A stretch of DNA of 64,000 nt from Pomphorhynchus laevis (GCA_012934845.2 WNNJ02002127.1:62001-126000); one strand, 5' to 3'; positions 53,701 to 64,000 are shown, numbered from the stretch's first letter. Notes: generated by a model from the letters alone, not told the origin. Program-made: numbers and translations.

Positions 53701-54350
53701 AGTATCTTTGAGTATTGCTCTCGAGGGACGGCAGGAACATTAAGTAGATTGAGAAGGGGATTTGTGCAGCTTTCGCATCAATTCGTTCTGTGTACAGGTC
53801 TGTTGTGGTGAATTGAGAATTGTCTTCGGGCGAAGTTTTCGGTTTGCCCCGCAATCTTCGGACTTATATTAACCTATTGTCATGAGCTTTGTATTACGCC
53901 TGAAAGGATAATATCTCGGATACAGTCGACCGAGTTGTTGTTCGTCGCGGTGTGACCGTTCTTTGCCTTTGAGATAAGATTAGGAATTCGGTCATCCGGG
54001 ATGGACTCGGACTAAAATCGCTGCTTCTCCACTTCGAATAAAGTCAGTTGAGTTCGCTAGGGCACGTGTTGAGAAAGTCCAGTGATCGCCTTTCTCGGAA
54101 GATATTTTAGGCTGGACTCTCTAGAAAGGAACCTCGAGGTAGACCTCGATACCTGTTGAAGAGATTCAATCTCGAAACTGGCTGAAGACTCCCTTGTGCT
54201 ATCTGAAAGAGACCTCTGGTCTTTCATCCAAGATCGCGATTTCTAGAGTAGTTTTGTTCGTGCGCTGCGTCCACGACTCGATACCCGAAACAAGGGGTGG
54301 ACAGTAAAAATTTTGTATATTATTTGTTTTTTTTCTTGTCGAGAAATATT
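50765..54350 (+). mobile_element. APE-type LINE, copy 2 of an inverted pair
   Basis: The order is 5' end GCCGCTAGGTGCCAG, a 5' UTR of about 500 bp with an imperfect internal duplication (units around 50935-51055 and 51060-51190, TCCGATGACTTCAACGGCG-like), endonuclease (51290-51868), linker (51879-52891), RT remnants (52900-53860) and C-terminal part to about 54320. It faces copy 1 (45025-47974) across about 2.8 kb. From about 51778 to 53130 I find no difference from copy 1; outside, the copies differ often. It is dead: the frame is broken many times. Confidence 0.8.
51204..53854 (+). pseudogene. LINE copy 2 coding region, broken
   Basis: The endonuclease N-terminal half (51204-51614) keeps GTWNVISLTGKKPELVEEMV, and the next piece (51503-51868) keeps LVLLGDFNVHVGSDSS, so both active-site motifs lost in copy 1 are present here. 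LSTDHDLVV follows at about 52050. Linker pieces end at 52891. RT palm remnants include YMCFVDL (motif A) near 53200 and a CSLSPLLF motif B near 53400. Stops and frame changes separate every piece. Confidence 0.75.
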
Positions 54351-54849
54351 TGTTGTCAAGCTTAATGAACCGTCACATTTATTCCGCCTCTGCTTTTATT
54401 GATTATATACACACAAATCAATTTCAATTCAAAATTGTCAGTGAATTCGTTAAGCAATAAATTTTTCTATTAATAATCTATCGTTAATCTATAAACTATA
54501 TTTGTATTTTAAAACGCGAAAGTTAGAATTTAAATATGTCAGATAAGGTTATCTAATTAAATTCTTATTATATATTAATTATATAATTATTTAATAATTA
54601 GAAAATTAATTAGATATCGATTGTATATAATTATATATAATCTAATTTAATAATCTATATGTAATTCATTTTATGATAAAGTTTATCATAATAAAATTAT
54701 GTTTACTTAAAGTTAACTTAAGTTAATTCATTTCAAGGTTTTGAAATTCAATTAATAAAAATATTGCATTGAATATTATTTAATCAATGATATCCTAATT
54801 AAATTATCAATGCTTATTGATTCTTATTTTTCTTTACCTTTTATCCCGC
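54351..54849. other. AT-rich gap, no gene seen
   Basis: Low-complexity AT-rich sequence with TTAATTA-type repeats at 54540-54660 and short palindromes. Nothing recognised. Confidence 0.55.
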
Positions 54850-55331
54850 TTTTAGGCGAGCTATGCTATGCAGGATTCTGTCTTTTATTTTACACAATTC
54901 GGAGCCTTGTCTGGGTGAAATCCGAAAGTCTTGAGATCTGTGTGTAGGCCATCTAGCCATGGTCGTTTTGGTAAACCTGTTGGGCGTTTTCCTCCGATTT
55001 CATTGTCCAGAGCAGAATTTACGAGGGAGCAGTGTTCAACCCGCAACATGTGGCCTTACCATAGTAGTCTGTCCCCTTGCATATTTCGTACCACTCTTGC
55101 GACTCCATATCTTTGAAGGATGTCCTCATTTCTCATGTGATCACAACGCTTTAGTCAACTAATCCATTGCAGCATTTTGATCTCCATGACCGCTAGGTGT
55201 CTTTCCGATGCTTTGGTAATATACTAGCAATCTGTTTCGTACATGGCCACATGGCGGATGACCGATTGATAGATCTTTAATTTAATGTGGTATTTAATTC
55301 GACGGTCACATAGAACGGTTGTAATCGCTCG

Positions 55332-56105
55332 CTATTTTGTCCGCGCCGAGTTGATTCGTGTTGTGATTTTATGATATAGATAGCCGCATGCCGGAAGTAT
55401 GATTACGAGGTCCTTTAACTTATCCATTCGCCGCAGATCGATGCAGTTGATGTTGATTATTCCACTTTCCTTCTGATCTGTTGTGAGGTATTCGGTCTTG
55501 TCTAGATTAAGTAGTAATCCGTATTTTGCGAATTGGTTATTCCACACTCCAGTTAATTCCTCGAGATCATTCTTGCTGTCCATTGTCAGCATGGAATCGT
55601 CTGCGTAGATAATAGTGTAGGAAAGCGGCCTTAAGATATCACCCATTACAGCGTCCATGAATGTGCTGAATAAAGTCGACTAGAATACGCTTCCTTGGTA
55701 GACCCCACTGATATTAAAAATGGCTGCGAGATTTCAGCTGTACTTAATACTCAGATCTTGGTGTTTTGGTAGAGCAGTATTACCCATCCGATTAGATGCT
55801 CTGGAACTTTATACTACCAGAGTGCATACAAGATTAATTCATGTGGATACCATCAAATGCTTTCTCCAAGTCCAAGAATGAAACGTGGAAAGGTTGATTT
55901 TTTTCAGATGCTTTTCGATGATCAGTCGTGCTGCGTGAATAGCGTCAGTAGTGCTACCAGTTTTGACGAATCCTGTTTGGTTGATGGAAATATCAACGAT
56001 ATTTCGAATAAGCTTGTTTAGTATTCGCTCTAAGATTTTTATAGTTAGCGAGAGCAATCGAATTGAACTGTAATTGAAGCAATCGACTGGATTCCCTTTT
56101 TTCAT
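55332..56105 (-). pseudogene. RTE-like reverse transcriptase, broken
   Basis: The piece 55839-56105 has the fingers (CFNYSSIRLLSLTIKILERI) and INQTGFVKTGSTTDAIHAAR, then motif A remnants (HSWTWRKHLMVST, read in a shifted frame as the usual FLDLEKAFD). Motif B remnants (QGSVF, 55690-55660) precede 55332-55658, which has motif C IIYADDSMLTM with the active pair, and LNLDKTEYLTTD. At least three breaks. Confidence 0.8.
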
Positions 56106-56223
56106 ATTGGTATAGTGATACTGCTTTGCCAGTCATTTGGAATCCTTTGTTCATCAATGATCATGTTGAAGAAATTGGGAAGCCATGTGATCGGCTTCCA
56201 GCTTTTGGCTTTCCAGAGCTCAG

Positions 56224-57574
56224 ATGCAATGTCATTTTGACATGTGGCTTTGCTCTTCGTCATACGCTTTAGTGCTTCCTTTACTTCGTCTTTGGTTATT
56301 CGAGATATCGAATCGAACGTTACTGCAACTTATAGGGTTGGGGTGTGTGGAAACTCTTCATTCAAGATTTCCGCAAAGTGATCACTTTATCTCTCTAGAA
56401 GTTTCGGTCAATCAATGACTATCACAAGCCGAAATATGTCTCGCTCGCCATCTCGTGTATCTAGTCTTTTTCGTACTTTATTATAGTGGATTGCTCTAGC
56501 AACTGCAATGACCTTTTCATCCTTTCTCTTAGCTCAATACACATGCCAATTGGCCTGTGTATTGACACTGATATAGGCATGAAATAATCGTTTCTTGTCT
56601 TTGACTTTTGCTGTTCCTCTTCCGTCCGGAGTCATGTATCACGTTCAATGTATCTTTTACCGCCGGGTTAAATATACATTTTTTGTACTGCCGGGTTTCT
56701 TATCTGCTATGATATGCACTATGTGTCTAATCTTGTTCCTTGTTTCTTCAAATGTTGTTTATTCGGGAAGCAGTATCTTCGAAATCACCTCTGCTTCCAT
56801 ATCATCTAAACGCCACTATTTGATTCAGGATTGTGCCGTGCGCTTACCCGTCACTTTTTGCTGAGGTGGCTTGATTTTCACTGGCAATATTGCGTTGCGA
56901 GTGTCTCTTATGGCGACGCATTAACATTAGTTAGGGTGGACAATCGATTTGGGTTTTGTTGCTCACTCTATAATAGGTTGTAAGCAGTTTGGGTCGATTG
57001 ATGAACGAGATCATGTGAGACAGCGAAAGTTGGTTAAAGTTGCCAGCAATTATGATGTTGTCAGCAGAAGAGATTGCCATTATGTGACAGTCCAGTGTTT
57101 CCCGAAATGCGTCTTTTTTTTCATATCACAACGTCCAATCTGTGGAATATATGCAGAGAAAATGTGATCTTCGGTTCGCTGTTACAATGGTTATTTTCAT
57201 GAGTCGATCGTCGTAGTGGCTAACCTACATAATTGAATTGCGGAATCGCATAGAGACTTCGATACCAACTCCACTACTAGTTACCAACGTACCTTAATAG
57301 AAAAGCTTGCAGCAACTGTTACCGCGATACCGTTCCATGTCGTACACTTTATCCCCGTTCATCGTGTTTCCCTCGATGCACAAATATCTATATGTCTTCT
57401 CAACGTCGAGGCGATCTCCTCAGTGTTATCAGTGAGACTTCCAACCTTTAAAAAGGCTACAGGAATATTATTTTCTCTCAACTCATTATTCTTTCGGACT
57501 TGTTTGCTTGCGTCCCTACCCCGTCCATGCGTCGGGAATTCTCGTATTATTTTCGATCTTCCGTCACTCGTCAT
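56224..57574 (-). pseudogene. RTE-like APE endonuclease and linker, broken
   Basis: 57359-57574 codes for the start of the domain (LKVGSLTDNTEEIASTLRRH and IDICASRETR, the QETRW active-site motif reads SRETR). Downstream senses include the GDFN-like and SDH-like segments between 57100 and 56800 in decayed frames, and a linker of basic composition. Several breaks. Confidence 0.65.
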
Positions 57575-57780
57575 GTTGCGTCAATTGCAATGTACGCCCT
57601 AGCTGTAGTGCAAAAATTGAAGGACTTTACCATTGATAACGACTTTTGTTAGTATCCTCTTGATCGGCCTATGGTATGCGCATGTCACCGTGAGTTTTCC
57701 GCGCTCAGTTTACCCCGCAACTATTATATTGCAGGGAGTTTCCAGGGGTACCACGAGAAGGAACATACAAACTCCCTATC

Positions 57781-58639
57781 AATGATTATTGATTATCATT
57801 GATTATCCTAATCAATGACAATCTTAATTACGTTTTTATGTTGTATATGCTTTCAGTTTATCCAAATGCCTACCCATATTTATAACCGTCGTTTCCGAAA
57901 TAATATTACTATTATCTCTTATATATAGAGTAATTACTCCCTATATGCATTTCATGAGCGAAGCTTTTTCCAAATCATATTTGATCTGCTGTTTTATTTA
58001 TTGCTACTTTACCCAACTTAGACGACGGAACCAAATTTAAATTATTATGTAAAATTAACAATATTTTAACTTTACAATCATTTGGCAGACTATTTTACTC
58101 TTTTGTTTTAAAATATTATTCATATTTTCTTTCCTTCAGACAAATTTCTTCAAATGGAGTCGATATTTAAATACTCAGATTTGTTTTGTACATACGGATG
58201 TCAGCCAATTTAATTGTCTTATACGCTTGTGTGTTAATGATTTAGCCGATGTACTTTTGTCGAGTAAGCAAACTAATAAAAAAAGTGAATATGTATTAAT
58301 CTTGTTACCGACTAAATTGAAAGGTGATTTGTGTTATCAATTTTATATTTTATTAATATTTTCTGTTAATAGATTTCGTTCTTATTGGTAACCAATTGGA
58401 ATGCTATATTAATTCATTGACGTTGATAACTTGTAAATTTTTCCATTCCGGAATGTCAGTTGAATTGTGGACAATCGATGAATGGAATAGCTCTTTGTCT
58501 GGAATTAATGTTATAGTAATGCAATGTGATCTCATATTTTCACTTTTCCAGCTTAACATATTTTGTAAGTTAATTTTACGATTAATATTCTGATATAACA
58601 AAAATTATTTTGAATATTATTTTGAATATTATAATATTG
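57781..58639. other. AT-rich gap, no convincing gene
   Basis: TGATTATTGATTATCATTGATTATCC repeats are present near 57785-57815 in shorter units (TGATTA). A 65-codon frame at 58396-58593 has a hydrophobic end but no family match. Otherwise AT-rich. Confidence 0.5.
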
Positions 58640-59095
58640 TCTTAAATATTTTGATAAATCAAAATTATTTAAAAGTAAGGACATCTATATTTAGACAAGA
58701 AAAAGGAGTTCCAATGGGTGGTAATAGTAGCCCAATTATAGCTGACTTATTTTTAAGCTTTATAGAATATGAATTTGTTCATAACTGTGTAAAAACTAAA
58801 TCTAAACAATATAAATATATGAAATATATGTTTCGATACATTGATGATATATATGTATTTAATTCTAATAATTTTTATTCAATTAGTGAGCACATTTATC
58901 CAGAAAGCCTTATTCTTAACAAAACCAATATTAATGATAAAGAAGGTGTATATCTAGATACGAACATTAAATTAACATTAACTAAAACTACTATTAATTT
59001 ATATCGTAAAGATGACATATTTAAATTTACAAGAAACATATTTTTGCATGAGCATTCATGCATACCATATAATATAAAATATAATTTTTTTATAT
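58640..59095 (+). mobile_element. PLE-2 RT fragment, left part of an interrupted copy
   Basis: The open piece 58651-59103 matches residues 183-330 of the best copy, including motif B KGVPMGGNSSP (EKGVPM here) and motif C FRYIDDIYVF. No stop lies inside. It breaks off after NIKYN at about 59087, and the continuing PLE sequence (ACATTAAATAAT...) is found at 62513, beyond the REL element. Confidence 0.85.
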
Positions 59096-59316
59096 TAATT
59101 TAAATTTATTTAAACTGTAATTACATTTCAAGGGTTGCCCGCAAATGGGCCCTTATATTTTTACAATGTTGATCATGTCAAGCATTCACTTCCCATATCC
59201 CAGTGCTAAAGTGAGTCAGTCATCTCGTTATTAGAGCGGTAATTGTTAATGATTGGTATCCTTTCTGCACAAACATTATGTATTCTGGATCGTGCGGACC
59301 GAATGCATCGTGAAGC

Positions 59317-59900
59317 TTATTTAGCAAGAATTATGGATATTATGTGTCGGATTTTGGATATACAGTCTTCATAATGTTCACAATGTTTCACCGACTGTTT
59401 ATGCGCTCTTCTTCTCAGCAGTTGTCTTGCCCTCGTTCCGCAACCACCCAGCGTTGAAAATACTACTGCGATGAAGTAACGTTTTTCAATATGGGTAATC
59501 CGCTCATCGTATTTTGAAATCTTTCGGTTTTCGTGGTATTCATATACGCTGCTAGATGCTCGCTGATAGGACGGTGCAAGTGTGTTAAATGAGCAAATGT
59601 CCATGAAGAATCGCTCCGTCATATCTCCGTATAGATCATTGCATGCAATGTCTAGTCTCGCTTCTGGATCTCGAGTGGTGGTTTCTCTTTCAAATGTCAT
59701 AGAATCAGACAAAGGATGTAGTCGAGGCTCAACACTAACATATGGACAAACTTCCATCAAGATGTCTGCTATGGTGTCCCGTAACATATTGTGCCGAATG
59801 ATCGTGAGGCCTTCGGTTTTTCATGAAAGAACGTGCGCCAAGTCAAATAGCGCTCCACATTCGCATCGGTTCGGACAGTCATCATGAAGTGTGTTATATC
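59317..59900 (-). pseudogene. REL-A6 zinc motif and restriction-like endonuclease
   Basis: CECGALFDLAHVLS is followed by a TGA where the last zinc-binding Cys codon (TGC/TGT) is expected, then EGLTIIRHNMLRD. The nuclease pair PEARLDIACND...FFMDI is at about residues 42-68 of the open frame 59317-59787, and the C-terminal block is FIAVVFSTLGGCG. Apart from that stop the region is collinear with the frame at 2-1060. Confidence 0.75.
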
Positions 59901-60003
59901 TTATGGATAATGCATCTCTGAACTCAATGCTGCTCATACGACATCCAGAGCTTTCAAACGGCTTTAGGCTCAGCCACGAAGACGCACCGCGCTCAGAGGC
60001 ATA

Positions 60004-61641
60004 CTAAAGCAAGTGTTTCCATTTCCCATTCGTTTGATCATGAAGCTTTCTCAACTCTTCTTCGTACATTTGCTCACGTACCGCCCCTATGCCTTTTCTA
60101 ATGGCATCTTGTGTTATGGTCAAATAACTTGCTTTATTGAAATCAATCAATGGTGTGCACATCGCGTAAGAGTTAGCGTATTCTGTTCCTGCTATATGAC
60201 ATGAATCAACTACGCCTAAACCTCCCTTTCTCAATGGGAGAGATGAAATCTGTTTAGCTTCTTTAGATATTATCTTGGTTCCGATTATTGAGGGGAGGAG
60301 CTTTTAAAATATCTGTTGCCTTAGTGGTTTTAGAAGGGAGGCGTTAATATTCACAGTTCGTAGTAAGTGTGTCCACTTGAACTGCATGGAATGTGTCAAC
60401 GCGGAATAAGCCAACTGTGCATCTGATTCAGCTACTTGTCGGAGTCGTTCAATAATCTGTTCCCATTTCTGAGTTTTGGTTTTGACAAAAGATTCTTCAA
60501 ACTACGGGGTTCCAATTGGAGATCCCAATAAAATTGTTCCATCGTCAATCACATCTAAACCGTTAGTTTAAACACTTTGTTGGCGTGAGCTCTGTTCGAG
60601 GGATGTGTTAGGACATTACGTTTAGATTTGTTTGTTTCGAACCCAAACATTGGTCCTACTTTGTCCAAGAGATTACAAAGTTGAACGAGACTTTCTGCCT
60701 GTCCAACACAACTGGCATCATCAGCATACCATCTATGTGTGACTAGTGGAGCGTGTTCTTTTAGTTTGTGGATCAATGATAGACTGGATGCACTAAATGC
60801 AAACATTGCTAAGGGATCTCCCTGCGTAAAACACTCCTTAGACATTAGTCAATCTTCTTCCATTAAGAGTAACGAATTTTTTATATGTGTTGTTTAGGAT
60901 TCTATCGAGACTGGGACATACATATTGAATATTACATAAAGACAGCAATCTAGTTAAACGCATTACTCGCATCTATTAATAAAACACATTTATCATTAGA
61001 CTCATTGAACAACTTTCGTATAGAATGCACAGCTACCTCAACTCCGCAACGTTGACCAATACAAAGTTGTTCGATCCCAGCTGATTTCACAAGGCCTTCC
61101 CTTACTCGTTTCGCAGCAACCTTCCCAATGATCCGCCTTAATACCTCTCCAACCCCTATTGGTCGTATTCCAATATCCTTACGAAGCGGAATCAATCTGC
61201 TTGCAGTGAAAGCTTTCAGCTCACCCTGATTTATTGTTTCTGTTGTGAGCAATATAGCAAATCGAACCAGGTTTTCAGCTAGCAATGCGGATTCTCTGTC
61301 AAAGTTGTGCAGCATTTTCGACCAGCCATTTGCGTCCATCCAGATGGACCAGCACTACCATGTGTATATTTTGCAGCCTATCTTATTTCATTTATGTCAA
61401 TGCTTGTGAATATTGCGTCATGATGTGTAGTAAATCTGTTCAAAGGTTCCTTTAGAAATAACTCTGGACAAGCTACCCTTGGATTAAAATGAAGATCTGC
61501 CAGTACTTCCCTAACTAACCTTTCACCTTCGATATTTTTTCGAAGGGTGATATAACACCTTGTGCCGTCTTTCCTTCTAGAATTCTCATTGCGGCTGAAA
61601 TGCGCCCATTTATTTATAGTTTCGTGAATTCTCGCACCCAT
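60004..61641 (-). pseudogene. REL-A6 reverse transcriptase and thumb, broken
   Basis: Pieces: RT lead-in (61378-61641), fingers with IPLRKDIGIRPIGVGEVLRR and motif A LLIDASNAFN (60950-61339), motif B FTQGDPLAMFAF and motif C HRWYADDASCVG (60555-60845), thumb with a KGGLGVVDS block (60004-60234). The catalytic DD pair is present. At least four breaks separate the pieces. Confidence 0.8.
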
Positions 61642-62225
61642 GTCTTTGTCTTGTTTGTCACATCGTGCTGCTTTCTTAACCTGTAAAAGTACAATGCCTC
61701 GTTAACCGGCTCTACTAGGCCGTCGTGTTTCCACATTTGCAATCTCCGCACAATTGTTTTACGGATATCCTTCGTTCTGGAGGATGGAATTCGTTGGAGA
61801 ACTGTCTGTGATAAAATTGTCACCTTCATGAGCGATACGTATATTAATCCAGTGTTGTCGGCTGCCTTTCCATATAGTTGGGCCACAATATGCACAAAGT
61901 CAGTAGCTACTTGACACTTAGGAAGATGCATGAGAATTGGAGCCCACATACATACTTGTTCGTATAACGCATTTATATCTCTGTTAGGCTTATTGATTTG
62001 GTAAGGTATATCCGGATGGATTATTGCTTGAAGATGATTCACATTCTCTATCTCAGTATCCTGAATGGTTTGCACTGGGACATCGGCCGAATCGACTGGA
62101 TTCTGTTGTGTTGGACACGATATCTTCCGCGTGCAATTTAGGGCTGAACAATTGGTACATTCCCGTACTTTTCTTGCGCAAACACAACCCTTACACTTTG
62201 TTGCTACTGTGTTACAGTAACATCA
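61614..62225 (-). pseudogene. REL-A6 N-terminal domain with CXC-like cluster
   Basis: The minus-strand sense from about 62220 includes TKCKGCVCARKVRECTNC, then a further C, the same spacing as KCKGCKCAKAGAPCVNC in REL-A2. The frame continues openly to 61614: PNRDINALYEQVCMWAPILM, then TVLQRIPSSRTKDIRKTIV, matching the REL-A2 N-terminal domain. No ATG is clear upstream of the cluster. Confidence 0.75.
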
Positions 62226-62467
62226 TTTTTGAATTAACGAGGGTATACAACGTAGCATGAAGTTGGTGGCGGCTATGGTTGTCAGAGCCCTTGTATCTCG
62301 GCATGATTAATATTGTATGCATATTAGATTGTAAGAATGTAAGTATAAGCTTGTTGACCTTCTTTTCACCAAATTTTCTGCGTAATTGTCTCGGCAATCG
62401 AAGGCAAACATGAATATTAGAACAAATCCGAATGTAAGTCGCTGTTGTTAAAGATAGCTTAAACTCA

Positions 62468-62505
62468 AAATATTATTGATCAGTAGTTACTGATCAATAA
62501 TATTT
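62468..62505. repeat. 18-bp perfect hairpin, 2-base loop
   Basis: AAATATTATTGATCAGTA faces its exact reverse complement across GT. It lies at the 5' border of the REL-A6 insertion, next to the PLE continuation. Confidence 0.85.
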
Positions 62506-62510
62506 AAACT

Positions 62511-63030
62511 AGTACATTAAATAATTTAAAATAATACATTAAATAATTAAATTTTAAGAATTGCAACAATTTGTAATGATATTGGTTTTCTTCAAAATCA
62601 TTTAAATAAATTAATAGATACATATTTTAAACTAGGTTACTATAAAAATAACATTAAACAGAAAATAGTAAGTGTGTCCACTTGAACTGCATGGAATGTG
62701 TCAACGCGAAATAAGCCAACTGTGCATCTGATTCAGCTACTTGTCGGAGTCGTTCAATAATCTGTTCCCATATAAATCAACACAATAATATAAAGAATAA
62801 ATTTAAACTCTTAAGTGGCAAATTTTTATGGATGGATAATAAATAATATACTTCGAATTAAAATAAGTTACTAGATAGTTTTATCAGAGGAAATACATCA
62901 TTAGCATGTATTTGGCCTCGCTACTATGTTGGGTAGAGGAGTTAGGGGCCGAAACCTGATAGCATAGCAGTTCCTCCTGATGATCTCTAATTCTTATTCT
63001 GATACAACGTCTGTTATTTATTAGTCAATT
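62511..63030 (+). mobile_element. PLE-2, right part of the interrupted copy plus terminal repeat
   Basis: RT C-terminal coding end (62520-62665 and 62772-62850) with the 106-bp REL-derived filler between, then the terminal repeat with its structured block at 62885-62982 (inner stem CTACTATG/CATAGCAG, one mismatch). The repeat breaks off at about 63027 within TTAGTCAATTC. Confidence 0.8.
62666..62771 (-). other. 106-bp REL-A6 piece copied into PLE-2
   Basis: The sequence is the same as 60361-60466, in the same plus-strand orientation, with a single difference noticed (GCGGAATA against GCGAAATA). It replaces about 6 bp of the PLE coding end (AGAAAATAGTAAAATATATAAATC). Short matches at both joints (TAGTA on the left, AT on the right) fit copying primed by microhomology. 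Confidence 0.9.
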
Positions 63031-63380
63031 CCTTACGATGCTAAACGAAAGTCAGGTGCATAAAGCGTTTTTACTGGCTTGTTGCCTGTATTGACCTTCT
63101 AGTTATTCTTTATATGCACAAATGCGTATCCGTTGGATACGAGGGCACTGAATTTCTCACAGGATACCGAATGAAATACGTTTTTTATGAATTGGATGTG
63201 CGAAAAATTGCTTGAAACTGTGGTCCAGGAGCCAAAGCTGGCTACGATTGATTTTAAATCCTCGTAACCAACGGATACGAGGTTGGTTACAATGCCTTCG
63301 TAACCAACGGATACGAGGGCACTGGAATTAAGAATTAATTCCAGTGCCCTCGTATCTTTATTACGAATCCTTAATTCTTA
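63031..63380. other. Unassigned segment ending in direct and inverted repeats
   Basis: GC is higher than in the flanks. CGTAACCAACGGATACGAGG occurs twice (63263-63282, 63299-63318), a related CGTTGGATACGAGGGCACTG at about 63132, and a 22-bp hairpin closes the segment (63310-63356). No coding sense recognised. It could be the end of a small DNA element. Confidence 0.5.
63310..63356. repeat. 22-bp perfect hairpin, 3-base loop
   Basis: GATACGAGGGCACTGGAATT (plus AA) faces its reverse complement across GAA. The AATTCTTAATTAAGAATT palindrome follows at about 63371. Confidence 0.9.
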
Positions 63381-63940
63381 ATTAAGAATTAAGAATTGCA
63401 ACAATTTGTAACGATATTGTATTTCAAAATCATTTAAATTATTTAATTGATGCATATTTTAAACTAGGTTACTATAAAATACATCAAACAGAATATAGTA
63501 AAATATATAAATCCACACGATAATATTAAAAATAAATTTTAAATCATAACATCAATTAAATTTAATAAATTTAATAAATTTAATTTGTTAAATAAAACCA
63601 ATGTTAATGATAAAGAAGGTATGAAAATTAAATTAACATCAATTAAAACTACTTTTTATTTGTATCGTAAAGATGGCATATTTAAATTTACAAGAAACAT
63701 ATTTTTGCATAGTCATTCATGTATACCATATAATATTAATAATACATTAGGTGATCAAATTTAAGAATTTATATAATATGTAATTATATTGGCTTTCAAA
63801 ATCATTTGGATAATTTTATATATACATATTTAATATTCTTTTATTTTAATATGGGATTAAATATATAAATCAACAAAATATTATTAAAAATAAATTTAAA
63901 CAATTAAGCAATAAAGTTTATGTATGGATAATAAAAATTA
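63381..63940 (+). mobile_element. PLE-2 scraps, two partial overlapping copies
   Basis: The RT C-terminal coding end (63390-63545) is followed by a second piece starting earlier in the RT (KTNVNDKEG at about 63593) and running again to the C-terminal end (about 63935). Many breaks. The terminal repeat start (TGGATAATAAAAATTAT) follows and is cut by the window end. Confidence 0.7.
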
Positions 63941-64000
63941 TCCCTACATGCACTTTGTTAAACAAATTTTATCATAACAATTATGTCATTATCATGTATT

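Larger units (their letters stand above)
54850..57780 (-). mobile_element. RTE-like LINE, nearly full length but broken
   Basis: On the minus strand: GC-richer 5' region (57780-57590), APE endonuclease (57574-about 56700), linker, RT (about 56150-55332), C-terminal remnant to about 54850. RT wording (INQTGFVKTGSTTDAIHAAR) is typical of RTE elements of nematodes and flatworms. Several stops and frame changes. Its borders are AT-rich DNA; no target-site duplication was identified. Confidence 0.8.
59096..62510 (-). mobile_element. Nearly full-length REL-A element inserted in PLE-2 (REL-A6)
   Basis: On the minus strand: CXC-like cluster (about 62220-62120), N-terminal domain (62075-61614), RT (61641-60555), thumb/linker (60540-60004), zinc motif and restriction-like endonuclease (59900-59317), and 3' end with GGGCCCATTTGCGGGCAACC at 59133-59152. 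PLE reading on both sides shows that it inserted into the PLE. It is broken by several stops and frame changes. Part of its thumb region (60361-60466) has been copied to 62666-62771. Confidence 0.85.

Noticed and set aside
53434-53854. Overlapping frames on both strands after LINE copy 2 linker
   Set aside because: These are chance frames over decayed RT sequence; the sense is that of the LINE.
58396-58593. 65-codon frame with hydrophobic end
   Set aside because: No family match, no splice or poly(A) context, and the composition is that of AT-rich noise.

Overview
This is repeat-dominated, AT-rich nuclear DNA from an animal, probably an invertebrate. The evidence is intronless reverse transcriptase fragments of at least eight retroelement lineages, Penelope-like elements (PLEs) with terminal repeats, polyadenylation-type signals, a candidate splice acceptor, and fragments of two eukaryote-specific genes (ubiquilin and HSP90). 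I see no operons, ribosome binding sites, tRNA, rRNA or CRISPR. The species cannot be named from the sequence. Nothing here is a clearly intact ordinary host gene; the best candidates are a 596-codon ubiquilin-like frame (29691-31481) and two unrecognised exon-like stretches (5053-6032 and 13952-14270). || Layout. 1-4645: two non-LTR elements carrying a restriction-like endonuclease (REL), the second nearly full length. 5053-6143: unrecognised gene-like segments ending in a poly(A) signal. 6551-7620: a PLE remnant with a C-terminal GIY-YIG domain and inverted ends. 7621-10100: gene-free DNA with several perfect hairpins. 10105-13560: a REL element inserted into a PLE terminal repeat. 14385-19383: a PLE scrap, a broken ubiquilin retrocopy and a second kind of REL element joined directly to it. 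19384-27080: PLE copies and their terminal repeats, a second PLE family, and CR1/L2-like scraps. 27125-29640: a CR1/L2-like LINE with an uninterrupted RT frame. 29641-31481: the better ubiquilin copy. 31960-35330: a fossil Ty3/Gypsy element. 35385-35553: an HSP90 exon scrap. 35556-38690: PLE sequence interrupted by two foldback elements. 39002-44974: CR1/L2-like 5' pieces and a head-to-tail pair of another APE-type LINE. 45025-54350: two copies of one LINE in inverted orientation. 54850-57780: an RTE-like LINE. 58640-63030: a PLE interrupted by a nearly full-length REL element. 63380-63940: PLE scraps. || The strongest leads are these. (1) A roughly 100-nt motif recurs in the PLE terminal repeats, keeps its potential stems, and shows compensatory base changes in two of them. 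(2) The two inverted LINE copies match without visible difference over about 1.35 kb, including shared stop codons, while their flanks have diverged, which suggests gene conversion. (3) A 106-bp piece of a REL element has been copied into the neighbouring PLE as filler DNA. (4) Perfect short-loop hairpins occur more often than I would expect by chance. (5) REL elements carry a cysteine-rich CXC-like N-terminal domain and share a 3'-terminal motif. All family calls rest on motif recognition by eye; no database was searched.
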